From Phakellia ventilabrum (taxonomy: Eukaryota > Porifera > Demospongiae > Axinellida > Axinellidae), in contig OY997397.1 of the NCBI GenBank assembly GCA_963921505.1, forward strand, positions 2,870,501-2,934,500: 64,000 nt of DNA. Direction: 5' to 3'. Shown here piece after piece: positions 24,373 to 37,226 of this stretch. Position numbers and translations under genes: made by a program. The notes below the pieces were generated by a model. The model ran no database searches. It was not told the DNA's origin and was given only the letters and a program-made list of their open reading frames with translations. Positions within the stretch are counted from its first letter, which is position 1. Each line of letters opens with the position of its first letter.

Positions 24373-24509
24373 TAGCTTCATTCCCAGGCCTTCCCCCCAC
24401 GAGCAGTGAAGCAAGCGAGTGCTCGTTCCCAGGCTTTCCGTGCCTGAGCAAACAAAGTAAGCGAGTGTAACTCACTCACTCGTGCAGGGAAGGCCTGGGA
24501 ACAAGGCTA
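24373..24509. mobile_element. TAGCCTCG-family foldback
   Basis: TAGCTTCATTCCCAGGCCTT pairs with AAGGCCTGGGAACAAGGCTA. A secondary inner hairpin is built on GAGCGAGTG/CACTCGCT-like words. It lies in the copy C intron before exon 4. Confidence 0.7.
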
Positions 24510-27376
24510 AGAGGCTGAGAGTGGTCCTAAGTATTACTTTGTTCCATAGTTGGGTAATAAAAGGATGAGAGATTTCATGTGTGAATTCTAAATCATTTGT
24601 GGCATTTATTTGGGCAATAGCACATATATAACAGTATGATGTATACCACTGAAAGAACTACAAAGTTTGATCACAGTGTTATAAATTAGTCTTATAGAAA
24701 ATCTGTGTGGAAGGCCTTGGTATGATGCTGCTTGGTAATATTTCTTACCTCAGTTATCACACTGTATACACACTCTTTGAATACGTTCTCTTAATTTCCT
24801 TTGAAGGTCGTCTATGCATTGGTTTGTACTTGGGTTGTCAAATGACTATCACAAGAGTCTACTTGGGAGAGTCAAGCACCACTGTTATTGCCATGTTACC
24901 TCCTGAGAAGCAGGAGAAGTCAAAGATAAAACAAACCAACATCTTTATAGCTTTTACTGTGGCAGGACTACCTTTTGTAATCAGTCCAGGTGAGCAGTGT
25001 ATACTAAGCATAATTATGTGGCTAACAGAAAGTATGTGCTTGTTTGGGGTACCAGTATGTGTGCATGTCCACAGATAACTACTTAAATGGAACAATCAAG
25101 GGGTGGCATGACCTAAGAGTTCTACGTAGGAAGTTGCAGCAGAGTGCACACCAGAGCTTGCACTCCCATCCACGCATTTACAAGAGGGAGGCCTGCGTAC
25201 GAGTTCCTTGATCTCTTGCACCACTTTTTTAAGTTGATGTGGTGAGTGGCTGCACCCCCATACACCCCTGCTGTATATGTGTATCTCAATATGAGGTAAA
25301 TATGTATACCAACAGCTACAACTAGCTCAGTATACAGCCTTAGCTACAGACCAGACCCTAGCCCTAGTCTAGCCTCGTCCCCAAGGGGAGAGCCCATAGA
25401 CCAGGCTAGCCCTAGCCTAGATCTCTTATATTCAACAAAAAAAATATCATTACTAGCAACTGACCTAGGGGTTCATTGGATATAATGGTCTTGTTGCTAT
25501 TCTTGATTTCCTTAATAAGGCACTGTACATAGGAGTGACCAGGAGCACATGAGCCGCTAAAGTCCTTCGGGGGTTCATGCACTCCTGAAGTGACACACGT
25601 ATGAATGTCAACACAACACACATACCATGGCTGCCTTCAGTGGCCATTCCACTGCAAGTAAAAGTAGAAGCCATATATATATACCCCAACACTGGATCTG
25701 TTGAGTAATTGCCTTATTTTACATGTTCAGTGGTATGATCTCATCACTGAAATTGAAGCACACATGTATATTACTGTGGTCCAGGCATCATACAGCACTG
25801 GTATGTGGCCATGGAGGCCCCACTTAACAGATATAGATTCCTTGACAAATGTTTTCACTACCACTAAACTTCCTGCAAGCATGGGTTTTCAACTTACTTT
25901 AAATATTAAGTGACATTTTACTGCATGACCTCACCTCTCTACTAAATCTGTTTAGCTCTAGCCGCCATTGCTGCAGAGATTCCAGGATTGGACCAGTTTC
26001 GTTGGCCCGGCTACTGGCTCACTGTTCACTCTGCACTTGTGGCAATACTAGCACTCCTCTTTTTTAAACAAAAGAGAAGTGAGTTGAAAAAAGAGTTCTC
26101 ATGTGCCACCAAACAGCTCCCAGTGCCAAAAACAGTATCCTCTTGTTTTGACTTCAAATGGCATCTTTATTACTGAAAATAAGCCTTGGTGATATATGGC
26201 ATCTTTGTTACTGAAAGGTGATATGTCTTTTATTAATGAGGTTCCGAGCAATTTTTTTACCCACTGCAACCTTAAATATGATACTCATCAGTGTCACACA
26301 TATAATTATTCTGTGTATAAAACATGTTGTTTTCCTTGATCTCACTGTTCCAAGACTATCATTTACCTGGTCTTTGCCTACTTTGTTGTGAGCACATATT
26401 TCGCTCTATTGGAGACACTTCAAAATCCCATTCAGGGAGACCAATTTGGGCTCAGTGTTAAGTACACATCCTATGTCTTTCTGGGTACACAAACCTTGGT
26501 TATTGGTGGAAATGTGATAATGTAAGTTTCTTTCTTACACCTGCATTCAGAGAATGGCACTAGTGTGCTTTGTTAAGTCAAGCCATGACTTGTAATATCT
26601 GATTCATTGTTTCTGGTCCCCCGCCTGGATGTATTCTTGGTACCTCCATCCGAAATTATTTTTGTACTGATCACGTGACTCAATAAAAGTGCCCATAGCT
26701 TGCATATTTTCATTGGATGCATGATGGTATCACATTAGTGAAAAAAGCCAAAGAGCAGGCTTGTTGTAAGTGTTCATGGAGCTGATAGACATGCAAAGTT
26801 TGATGGAAACCTGTATAACCACCTGCCCACCTGCGTGATTCTGTGGCCCTGGAGGGGACAGGAAACAAACATAATATTAGTCATGGCCTAATCCTGTTGC
26901 AGACTTAATTGTCATACCGTATTATACTCTAATGCTTCAGGAGTCTGCTAGTGTATTTGCTACATCACTACTTAATGTACCATAATGGTATGATAATAAT
27001 GGAAGTACATTGAGCTTTGCTATGATCTTCAAAGAGAAGAAGCCTACTGGCTCAGCTATACAGAATGGCTACACTATATATCCCATAGCACACTACGTAT
27101 ATGTACCATCTACAATCCACTTAGCTAGCTGTCGATACACAAAACAAGAGCAGTGGATATTAATTTTTCATGTCCTCTGATTGCAGGTATTTCCTTCAGA
27201 AATATGGCTTGAGTAATAAAATTATCTGTTTAATGGCATTGTTTCTGAGCATCAGTGGATCAGTTATTGCCAGTGACTGGCAGGCTATCAGAGGAGATCC
27301 ATGCGATCGTTTTAGTGGCAACATTACCAATAGGAATATATCCTATGAAAATGCTACCCATTATTTCATTCATTAC

Positions 27377-27630
27377 GATACGGTTTGGCACGATGGTTTA
27401 TGGTTTAGGTTGTGGGAATTGGGTGTTTTAGGGGGTAGGATGTGGAGAGTTATTAAGAAGATGTATGACATTACCAGAGAGTGCTGGTTTTACTGGAGGG
27501 GGAAAAATCCAAACCATTTGGATGTAAGCCAGGGGGTAGCACAGGGTTGTAGTCTATCGCCTATCCTATTTTCCATTTTTATTAATCTACTAGATGAGGT
27601 TGAGAAAGCTGGGCTTGGTATAATCTTATG
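27377..27630 (+). mobile_element. LINE reverse-transcriptase fragment in exon 7 of copy C
   Basis: This is an open frame in register with the upstream exon: YDTVWHDGLWFRLWELGV, then VIKKMYDITRECW and QGVAQGCSLSPILFSIF. These are the conserved finger and palm blocks (QGxxQGCxLSPxLF) of invertebrate non-LTR retrotransposons. It is flanked by an exact 27-bp direct repeat (27350-27376 and 27631-27657, beginning AATGCTACCC). Only an internal piece of the ORF is present, with no 3' end or poly(A). It is therefore not a standard 5'-truncated LINE copy and may be a break-repair insert. Confidence 0.85.
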
Positions 27631-28711
27631 AATGCTACCCATTATTTCATTCATTACATCTAACATAAAGTATGAAAAAGTCAATATTATTTCATTCATT
27701 ACAAAGATATATCCAGGATTCTGAGTTTGATGATACTTGTAATGTAACACTCCCAATGGAATTGGTCAACTATACATTTGCTATTGGAGAATGCACACCA
27801 TGCAGTGCAAATGCTACTCACCTGCCTGACTTGATGACAAGCTTTGGGGTGGGCCATTCAGACCACAGTCTCATATGCCTTGGTTCTGAAAACAGCCATC
27901 TCAGTACTTACATGTACCACATGCTGGATTGCTACTGGTGGTTTAACACAGATTGTTTTAGTATGACTCTTGCGAAGATAGACAGTACGTTACCAGAGGC
28001 TGGTAGTGGGTCAGCAACTTCTAATTGGCCAATCAGCAGTAACAGTAGTGGTAGTGAACCTGTGTGTAACTCCACACTGCATAGAAAAGAGGGTGCACAA
28101 AATAGGATCATGCTTGAATTTGGCATGGAAAGTGCAACAACTGATTGTCTAACCTTGAAATGTTCATCACAAACAAATAGTTACTATGAGCAGTATCCAA
28201 TATACATGGATGACATAGACCTGGACTCGTGTAACTCCAACGCCAGTTGTATTTGTGAATCCTTCTCTGTTCCACCATTCAACTGTTTCTGGAACCCCAA
28301 TTCTCGCATTACTGGGCAGTACTGTCCTCGCTGTGAGCCCCTCTGCCGAAGTACAGACCACAGCATTAATTTCATCCAGTTCATAGTGGGTATGAGTTTG
28401 ATCACTCTAGCCTTTCCAATTGGCCGTGCAACTCTAACACTAATAGCATCTGATTCCATGGGATATAATTCACAGGTACAGAAAATAATACAAACATATG
28501 ATACTTACTTTACCTTCGTTTTTTGACTTCATCTTATAGGGGCTGATTATGGGAATTTTGGTGTCCGTTGGATCAGCTGCTAGATTCACAGGTCCACTCT
28601 GGGGTAAGAATTAATGCTCATGCAATGTACTCTGGCTAAATTTGGTGTATAATGTACTATTATGCTACTGTAAATGTATTGGAATGAAACAAGCACGACA
28701 GGTAATGATCC

Positions 28712-28785
28712 GGCCTCATCCCCAGGCAATTTTATCTTGTAGCTGTATGTGAGAACAATCTGGGAGGAGGCCTGGTACCTAGGCT
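28712..28785. repeat. Degenerate TAGCCTCG-family foldback
   Basis: GGCCTCATCCCCAGGC is matched in reverse by GCCTGGTACCTAGGCTA. It lies in the last intron of copy C. Confidence 0.5.
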
Positions 28786-30649
28786 ATATAGTGAGTGATC
28801 TGAGCCAGTCAATTTTGCCTCGGAATGAACAAACAATCCACCTGAGCCCCACCCATGTACTTGAGTGATTGAGTCCTGAGCGTGTGAATCCCATTCTAAA
28901 GTGCTCAGTCTCACTGGAATTCCAAACTCCTACGAAAACTTCTAGTCCACTTCACCTCTGTATAGCCGTATCTAAGATCATAGTAGATTCAAGAGTGTAT
29001 GTACAAGTTCACTTAGTAACATATTTTCTCTAAATACTTGCTATCGTCCTCCAACCACAGCAACATATGACTCGTTTATTTTGCTGCAAAGAGCTAAGAC
29101 ACTGCTTTATTTGTCAGCGTGAACACAGCAATATTAACGTTTAGCAACACCTTCACATACATTTCTTTCATCACATTGCACTACAATCTTGCACAGTATT
29201 ACAATGTAAACAGAGTAATATTTGGTTCAAAGCAATATTAGTTTTGTTAGAAAAAACTTTACACTCGGGAGTGTATAAATATCCAGTAACAGTATATATA
29301 TCTGGCTATGTAATCAATACTATCCCATGCATGTAGAGCCATAACTATATATGGGCACAATTTATTTTTTCAAGAAGATATATCAAGGGATATACACGTA
29401 TGTATGGAAGGGTAACATTGTGTGTGTGCAGTGTGTGTTTATATTTACTACTGCATGTAAACTCTAACCCAGCTTTGCATAGTATATGTATCTGTCCTTC
29501 CTGTCTATCTGTATGTTTTATTTAAAAAGTGTGCCAATGAAATAATTACAATACCTCACAGGCAATGCAGCATACCTTGCTGTTGGTCGTAGGACATACC
29601 TGGTCATGAGCATCCTTTCCAGTTCGATGCTGGTGGTGATAGTCCTGTTTTTGCTGTTCTACCGTTCCATGAATCCAAAGGGGGTGTACCTGGCCCCAAT
29701 AAGAACAGAAGATGTTGAGCTAGAGGATGCAATGGACTATAGCAACAACAGTGATAGAATAGAGCTGCTAAAACATTTTCAGGTGGAAGAGGCAGAGATT
29801 GAGTTAAGTAATACAACTGACACTGGCAATGAAGAAGGGTCTGATCCTGACAGTGCTCATTCATCATGAAGATAAATCAGAGTGTACATGTTTCTAGAAT
29901 TTCATGCATATTATCCCTACATCAATCTCAGTGATCAATTTCACTGGCACTGCACTGATTAAATTTTAGTAAAGAGTTTACTATGCTAGTGGTTAGTAGT
30001 GGATTATATATATTTTTTCTCGCATATATAGTAAAGGCTGCTGCTCCAGTGCCATTGTATGATGTTACAGTTCTTGAGTGAACAAAATTTCAGGTTCTTA
30101 CATTACTGCTGTGGACCAGATAACATTAAATTTTATGGAGTTACACAGAATTGTACGCTGCAAACTTAAATTAGTGTGGATAATTACAAGGATGCGGGTG
30201 TGATTTGGTATTAAAGTCCCAAGAAATCAATCCAGTACGACATTCCTATGAAGTAACAATGTTAATTTCGTTGTGCCCTTGCTGGCCTACAAATCCTGGC
30301 AAAAATGCTGGGCACATTGTACAATTAACATAAACCCATGGGCAAAAGAAACATACTTAGGTTCTTCTTAGCCTTATCCCATTGACCAAATCAGATGAAT
30401 AGTCTTGGTGCTGTTGTATAGCCAGGGTAGTTGTGGAATTCGCTGTTGATGAAGTGTACATATGTTGACTGTGCAATGAATTATTCATTAATCACGACCA
30501 GAAGTGTGCTCTTGGAATACTAGTGCTTGTGATAGCTCATGCATTTAATCAATGTGGAGGAAACATGGAATGTCTGAGCTTGAGGTTAACCTTGCATAGC
30601 CCATAGCCTCAGCTGGCAACAATGCTTTAGAGATTTCTCTAATCCAATT

Positions 30650-30944
30650 GTATGTGACGTCTCACCAAGGGTGCGTTCGGAAACACAAATGGTAGGCAGG
30701 GTCTTAATTCTTGTAGACAATGTGGGGAGCCTTTACAACAAGTTAAGAGGCTAGTGTAGTCACGTTCTCCAGTTCTTTGTGCACACCTCAGGGAAAAGGT
30801 TTGTATCTTCTCAATTGCAGGGCTTAAATAGATGTTGAGTGATGAGGATCCCAGACTGGGGCAGCATACCCCAAATAAAGGCGAATACAGATAAATCTGC
30901 TTCAGTGTGGCTGGAGCGAAAGTGCAGACCCAGTAATTTCCCAA
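30650..30944 (-). mobile_element. LINE 3' ORF remnant
   Basis: The minus-strand translation contains TLKQIYLYSPLFGVCCPSLG, then AIEKIQTFSLRCAQRTGERD YTSLL. This resembles the region after the RT core in CR1/Jockey-type LINEs (LYKTLVRPHLEYA.PVW, then IEKVQ..A.R...). It is short, degenerate and without recognisable ends. Confidence 0.45.
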
Positions 30945-31259
30945 AGATATTATAGGAGCATCCTCATGAGCAAATAATGACTCAGAGGTAGTCTAGGAAG
31001 GCATACGTAGTACTTTTATCAACCATCAGGAGGAAAGATGTGGAATCACAGGTAGCAGGTGCCTAGTAAGTATAGCGGATATGGCATGTCCAGTACATGA
31101 ATTATTGCGCTAGCTAGGTGCCTCCAAGAGTAGGTTGGCTGACCATTTACAACCCAGGAGAGTTATGCAACATAGAAAGCTAATTATTTTTAGAGGAAGA
31201 TACTCTAGAATAGGTAGCACTATTATCCATTTCGATGTTGGGGCTTTCTAAAACCATGT

Positions 31260-32130
31260 CAATCATAGCCTCGTCCCGAGGCTCTCGTACGCAATATTTC
31301 ACTTGCATGCTTGGCATGGTAGCAGATGTCACCCGCTACTGTCAAACTGCTCCAAATGTCAGCAATCCAAGTTGCCCATGCCCACCAGAGCACCACTCAG
31401 CAAACCTTCCAGTGGTCCTCTCAGAACCACAGGTAGCTATCTCTTGGTCATACAAGACTACTTCACTAAATGGGGAAAGGCTATATAGCTACCAATATGG
31501 CTGATCCAAACAGCACAGCAAAATGCAACATGAGCTTGTGAAGCTTTGCTCAACACTCGGTGTCCCAGAGATTGTGCAGACCAAGGGAGAGTACAAGTCT
31601 GCAGCAAACACTGGAGTAACAAAATCCCACATTACAGCCTAGCTACCACCCTCAGGGGTATGGTATGGTAGAACGGTTTAATTGTTCCTTATTGCAACTC
31701 CTCCGTACATAGCTATGTGAGTCAAGAAGATTGAGAGCATTACCTACCTCTTGTGTTGTATGCTTACCGCACTGTTCCGCACACTACCCCAGGTGTGTCT
31801 CCCTTTGAGCCATGAGCTCATGTTTGGATGACAACTGAGTTCTCTCTACCCCAGGCATTTGAGCCTGCCTGCCACCATGGAAGTTATGACAGGTGATTAG
31901 AGTAAAATCGTTCAAGTCAGTCGCCTATGGCGCAGAACACAACCACAGCACAGAACATGAACACTCAACCCCAAATAGGATGGACACCATTCAAGTCGAC
32001 CATCTCATCATTCCCTTGGCTGATTTGCCTGCCAACCGACGCTACACTCAATGCTTTCAACAACCACCAGATGAACTTTATTGAACCTACCTTGGGGACA
32101 AAAGTGGAGGGGGCTTGTGTAGTGTGATAA
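31260..32130 (+). mobile_element. Fossil Ty3/gypsy-type retroelement, integrase part
   Basis: Frames on the plus strand give integrase-like phrases: a zinc-binding region (CSKCQQSKLPMPTRAPL), the start of the catalytic core (SYLLVIQDYFTKWGKA) and a later block with YRTV..TTPG.SPFELMFG-like sequence. It is broken, with several interruptions. No LTRs, gag or reverse transcriptase were recognised, so this is an old internal fragment of a Metaviridae-like element. Confidence 0.75.
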
Positions 32131-33249
32131 ACATTCATAGTTAGAACACTCTTAATGATTATTGTACAATGATGTCACGAGTTGTACACGTGCAATTGAG
32201 TAACTTTTTGGCTACATATTGAGTAACTAAACTACAGCTGCATATTCCTGCAAGTTTAATTGCATGAACCTAGGCTGCAAATGATTGCAGTGATATAATG
32301 CCATAATGTTGACTCACGTACAACGTGCAATGGCTAGTGACATGTATATCTGACTAAAGAAGTAATTGATGTCACTAACTGAAGGAATCATATCATATAC
32401 AATGAATTATGCCAAGATACTTGTCCTTAGAATATATCCAGTTACACTTTTAATTACACTGTTGAGTGTTGTATGCATATGTATCATTATAATATCATTG
32501 CCATCCTGTCATTCCCCAAAAAGTATCTATTATTATAACTCTAACATTTCTATGACTGTACAAGCCTTGTTGAAAGGCCTAATATAAACCTACAACGATC
32601 AAAGCATTAAAAGGCCAGTCTTATACTTTCGAGCCTCGCTATATATACTGAAATGCATAGTTAACATTACTTGAGTGAGCCTTTATTGTCTCACCTAGCC
32701 TCGTCCCCAGGAACACATGCACGTTTCTCCACATAGATACACGAAAATGGTTTCTCTCAGTCGCGAAGTGGAACATGCACAAGAGCCTAGGCACGAAGCT
32801 AGCTATATGTCCCACCATTTACACATCACATGCAATGTGGCTTTGCAGCCTGATAGGCCTACAACTTTATTAGCAAATTTGAAGGCAATTTTTTCCCCTT
32901 GAAGGTTTATGGGATGCATGCATATAGGGCCCCGGGCTGGGGGGAGGGGGGAGTGTGGTTACTGATCATGCATGTAGGCCTTTCACTGAATGCCATATTA
33001 CTTTTAACAATGAAAGGCATTAGTTTTACAAGTATTGCAAGAGCTTAAAATGACATGACCAAGCCAAGTAAACTATTTGACACTTAATCCACAAGTCATA
33101 AGCAAATAAACATCACATCAATTAAGGGTATATTATTCATGACATTGTATAAGACATGTTTACAGCAGCTTAGTTATGCATTATTTAAGTTTCCAATTGT
33201 GAATTAAGGTTGATATTTCAAATTTTTATAATCATTCTCAGCTTCTGAA
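32131..33249. other. Intergenic stretch downstream of the NLR gene
   Basis: No supported gene is seen. It contains a TAGCCTCG-family foldback at 32696-32801 (TAGCCTCGTCCCCAGG with GAGCCTAGGCACGAAGCTAG). AT-rich DNA follows towards the 3' end of the minus-strand NLR. Confidence 0.5.
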
Positions 33250-36123
33250 TCAGTCTTGATACAAATCCCTTCCTTCACAATCAATCACACGTTCACAGAA
33301 ACCATTGTAGACTACGCAATAAGCAGGAAACCAGTCATCATCTTCTGGATCAACATATTTAATCACCTGGAAGGGGTGTCCTAGTAAATTCATTGCTCCG
33401 ATGAGTTTCTGTTCCTCTACTCCTGGAGTTGCTTGATAATCCACACAAACTCTTTCCAAGCTTGACTTTATTGGCTGCTGTCTACATACCTGTACTCCAT
33501 AAATAGCCAGGAATAATCCAAGCTCTCGGGTTAAAATTCCAAAAACAACAGTCTTGATTGTTTCATTCCAACCCAGTGCATTAGCAATATTTGCAATAGC
33601 CTTATCACTCATTGAGTTCTTGGACAAATTAAGGCATTGTATGCTAGTGTTATACCGCAGAGCACAAGCAAAGAGAGGATAGCTATACCAATTCTCAAAG
33701 AAGTTACTAAATCTAACTGTCTTGAGATACTTGCTGAAGGTGATAAGAAGGACTGCATAGTATTCACTGTAACATGTAACCATAAGCTGGGATTTGGATG
33801 AAAATGGTACTATCTCATAGCGGAGGACCAAACAACTGCAAGTTGTGTTTCTTGCATATGCTTCAACAATGCTCTTCATAGATGCATAGTAGTGTGTGAA
33901 TGCTGGTGAAATTCTAGAGTTGAAAGAAAGCTCAATATTGAATTTGGAAACCAAACTTGTGCCCTTTATCAGTCCACAAAGAGCACGTATTCGCTCACAT
34001 TGAAACTCGGCTGATACTACAGGCATTAGGCTTAATCGTGCAAGGTTTTCTAAATGGAGTAAGCACAGTGATGGTCTGTGAAGTTCATTGTTCCAGACTT
34101 GTTTCACTTGGTTTACAAACACTTCAAATTGTTGAGGAGTAATGTAGCAATCATCAAGTATCAGTTCACAAGTCTTCTGTTGACAAAACCATCCAATGAA
34201 GTATCCAAGTCGGGAGAAGTCTGCTGTATTGAAGTGTGTGCAATCAAAAGCAAGACGTAAGTCACACTCCTTGGAAAAAAAGAAATGGTTCTGCTGCGTC
34301 AGTTTCTGACACAATTGACCAGACTGAGCTTCGAATACACAATTCACAAATGTCACAAAGGAGGATAAACCTTCGGAGTTTTCGTATGATAGTCCCCTTG
34401 GATCTAGAGTAGCACAACACCCTTGAAGAATGACAGTGAAGACTTTGCTATTACCAAAATTAAGTCCCATCAGACCAGCATAAAACTGCAGAATAGACTT
34501 TTGATACCAGGACTCAGACTTCACAATGTTCTTAACAAATCTCACTTGCTCTTCATTCTCCCGTGTAGTAAGGTGCACAGCAGCCAAGAACTCCTGGAGA
34601 GTAGTGTGCAGAAAAGTTAGTTCTTCTTCAATCCCAAACCATTCCATTTGAGGAATGATTTTCATCAAACCAAGTGTTGAAAGAGAGAGCGTCTGTTGCT
34701 CTTGAAGGCTAGGAATATCTGACCTTAAAAATGAAATTTTTGTGTTCATAACTCCATTGAATGCTAATTCACAGATTAATCTGAAGGACTGGGCAGGTGA
34801 GTCTGGGAGTGCTGCAAAGCTCTTGAGGGAGGTGATATCAAGCTTCCATCTCGACTGAAGGTTGGACAGTAGGAGGTTTAGGACAAGGCACTTAAACAGC
34901 TCTGTTTGGGTGTTTGGAAGGCCCGAATGGAACAAAAAGAATAGACTTACCAATATGGCAACATTAATGGGGACCATCAAGCAGAAGGCTTGAAGAGAAG
35001 TGTTCTTCTCCAGACTTGTAATAAGCTCCGAAGGATTGTGAGCCGTACCCTCCACACTTTTAACAATGATCTCATTCACTTGGTCTACAGACGGCCCATT
35101 CATCCAGATTTTGTCTGAACTCTTCAGGTACAAAGCTTCCGGCCGTGTAGTTACCACAATGGTACATCCAGGAAGTGAAGATCCTGGACTGTCTCTTCGG
35201 ATGAAACTGGCTACAAAAGATTCTCTCTGTAAATTCTGTGGCATCTCATCCCAGCCATCAAACCACAAGCACACACCTTCCCCAGTGCTGGCACTAATGG
35301 CCTGGGCAATAGCCTTCCTCTGTTCTCCATCAGGGTGGGGTATGAGATCAGCTAGACACGTGGCTTGTTGCACTCGTATACTACGAAGCGGAATCGAGAG
35401 GAAGAGAGAGAACTGTTGAAACAACTCCCTCTTAGCCCACTGCTGGATAGCATGCCATGTAAGAGTGGTTTTGCCAGATCCTGGCAAACCAGTGATAACT
35501 ATGCTCTTGCCGCTACACTCACTAAGGAGCTGGGGAAGGTGGACTACCTGCGCTTCAGATTCGTCACTTCCACCGTTTCTACGTTGCGACATGAACCTCG
35601 CGATAATGAATAAGAAGGGATTAGAACGAGTTGGCAACTGTTGCATGCTCATGTGTTGTGACATTGGTCGCTTACTGAGAGGCAGTTGTACGTATACAGG
35701 ACTCTTCATTATTGGCCACTGGCTCGGGACCATACCAGGATGAGGTAGCTGAGTGTAGTTATTCTCAAGAAACTCCCGGTAGCTACTAAGCAGGTCCACT
35801 AGCCTACCAGTGGGAACCTCCTCAGGGGTGAGTACTATTTCTCTCACCTTCTCAACCAATTCCATTTTCCCCAGTTTTGTAAACATTCTTATCAGCTGAT
35901 GGTATGTAGCAGTCTCTGGGCTCTTGGCCTTCCACCGGCGCAGAGCAGCGAGCTTCTGGGCGGCATACTGCGTGGCGTTGTTTTTCTTGATCTCCTCCTC
36001 CTCCGCTTCCGTTAGTCCCCAAAACGGAGCGTACTCTTCCCAGGAGACGACGTGCAGGGCCAGCCTGGCGAGGTCAGTATCTTTCCACGTGGAATCCAGT
36101 ACTTCAACTGGAATATCAGACAT
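33250..36123 (-). CDS. NLR-type immune receptor: Death-NACHT-LRR, intronless
   Basis: A single open frame of 957 codons. Residues about 10-97 form a Death-fold domain (LARLALHVVSWEEYAPFWGL, then RRWKAK...TYHQLIRMFTKLG). The NACHT ATPase follows, with Walker A GLPGSGKTT at 212-220, Walker B LWFDGWDEMP at 286-295 and a sensor-like TIVVTTRPEAL. Leucine-rich segments near the C-terminus include SIQCLNLSKNSMSDKAIANI. This order matches the NLR families expanded in demosponges and cnidarians, which are thought to sense microbial or danger signals in the cytosol and to recruit partners by Death-Death contacts. The start at 36123 is the first ATG and gives a complete Death domain. The frame looks intact. 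There are no introns, unlike the neighbouring MFS and ROCO genes. The ligand is unknown. Confidence 0.92.
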   Translation of the reverse strand: MSDIPVEVLDSTWKDTDLARLALHVVSWEEYAPFWGLTEAEEEEIKKNNATQYAAQKLAALRRWKAKSPETATYHQLIRMFTKLGKMELVEKVREIVLTPEEVPTGRLVDLLSSYREFLENNYTQLPHPGMVPSQWPIMKSPVYVQLPLSKRPMSQHMSMQQLPTRSNPFLFIIARFMSQRRNGGSDESEAQVVHLPQLLSECSGKSIVITGLPGSGKTTLTWHAIQQWAKRELFQQFSLFLSIPLRSIRVQQATCLADLIPHPDGEQRKAIAQAISASTGEGVCLWFDGWDEMPQNLQRESFVASFIRRDSPGSSLPGCTIVVTTRPEALYLKSSDKIWMNGPSVDQVNEIIVKSVEGTAHNPSELITSLEKNTSLQAFCLMVPINVAILVSLFFLFHSGLPNTQTELFKCLVLNLLLSNLQSRWKLDITSLKSFAALPDSPAQSFRLICELAFNGVMNTKISFLRSDIPSLQEQQTLSLSTLGLMKIIPQMEWFGIEEELTFLHTTLQEFLAAVHLTTRENEEQVRFVKNIVKSESWYQKSILQFYAGLMGLNFGNSKVFTVILQGCCATLDPRGLSYENSEGLSSFVTFVNCVFEAQSGQLCQKLTQQNHFFFSKECDLRLAFDCTHFNTADFSRLGYFIGWFCQQKTCELILDDCYITPQQFEVFVNQVKQVWNNELHRPSLCLLHLENLARLSLMPVVSAEFQCERIRALCGLIKGTSLVSKFNIELSFNSRISPAFTHYYASMKSIVEAYARNTTCSCLVLRYEIVPFSSKSQLMVTCYSEYYAVLLITFSKYLKTVRFSNFFENWYSYPLFACALRYNTSIQCLNLSKNSMSDKAIANIANALGWNETIKTVVFGILTRELGLFLAIYGVQVCRQQPIKSSLERVCVDYQATPGVEEQKLIGAMNLLGHPFQVIKYVDPEDDDWFPAYCVVYNGFCERVIDCEGRDLYQD

Positions 36124-37226
36124 CTTGGCTTTTCAAATAACAAAACAACAACAAGTTTATGCATATGTCTATGCTAGTCTGGCGTGACCCGCCCCTTTTT
36201 TGTGAGGGCTCGCGGACGGATGTTTCTAAATATAGTAAATTTACTTGCATACGTCATTATCGTGGGAAGTGCGCGGATGGAAGGTGGGGCTCAAATGCAC
36301 TTTGCAGCTGCAGCAACTACACGGCTTTAACGACCCTAACAACACAATACATTCATTCACTAATGGACTTGCTCACTTCTGTGGTACCAAGCTTAACACC
36401 GCAACTGCAGTGCTGCAGGAGCACGGTCCACTTTCCACAATCTCACTGTCACTGCCAGTCAACCCCCCCCCGTCAATTCCGGCTTTGCAAATTGACAATC
36501 GTCGCATGTATAATAGCGCCAGTAGTCTACCAGTCCAGCGGAATAGGCCTTGGTACATCAAGCTTCTTTCTTCCAGTTCCTTGGGCCAGCCGTGAACAAA
36601 CTCAACTATTGGGACACCAAATCCAAGTCATGGCAACAACAATGATCAATGAAGCCATGCCAAATGGGCCAACTGGTTATGATCCTGATGAAGCTTAGGC
36701 TAAACTTAAGGGTGTTGGATCTGTCCCAGCACATGTACAAACGCAATACGCAAGAAGGATACATATGTGCTGACTTTTTTAGTCTACCAAGCCATCATGA
36801 AGAAAGATATGCATGGAATCACAGATAACAAGCAACGTAAGTACCCACCTATACCATCTAGTCTGAATATGACATCCCCAGTGCATGATTTTTCTGCTGT
36901 CAGAGTGTCTCCCATATCAGATTGGACAAGGTCGGCTGTTTATAATGTGTTCTCAATCAGTCTGGTGTACCACTTCGGTTCATAGTACCATTGAGTCCCG
37001 GTTCATAGTACCATTGAGTACGCTCTAGACTAATTACCACAGTTACACCACTTAACCCAAGCCATACTATGCCAAAGGTTGAAAGGCAGTACAAATGTAC
37101 ACCCACTTTCGGCACCACTTGGTTTTAAATTTCTGGCAAGAATGCTGATCAAGAGTGCTATAATTAATGGAGAGATATTTAAAGAGCTAAGAGAAAGTGC
37201 ATTTGTTACTATACTGGGGAATTTTG

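Larger units (their letters stand above)
21609..29869 (+). pseudogene. MFSD8-like: MFSD8/CLN7-like transporter, copy C (transposon-interrupted; function doubtful)
   Basis: Exons: 21609-21639 (MGCFSQCNST), 22200-22336, 23151-24004 (interrupted), 24807-24989, 25956-26134, 26355-26521, 27187-28475 (interrupted), 28540-28603 and 29562-29869. Phases match A and B. Exon 2 uses a GC donor (AAT|GCAAGT). Exon 3 is split by a 641-bp hAT-like element (23358-23998) that brings a stop before the original donor. A weak in-phase donor, GCC|GTAGGA at 23365, could bypass it. Exon 7 holds a 254-bp LINE reverse-transcriptase scrap and changes frame, yet the donor GAT|GTAAGC at 27524 and acceptor CAG at 27716 would restore the frame. 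All other exons are open, including PFNCFWNPNSRITGQYC and DRIELL in the tail. It is either a young pseudogene or a gene rescued by splicing. Gene D is its closest relative. Confidence 0.7.

Noticed and set aside
36159-36698. Plus-strand frame of 179 codons upstream of the NLR
   Set aside because: No domain, signal or repeat pattern was recognised, and it overlaps the NLR promoter side. It cannot be excluded as an exon but is not supported.
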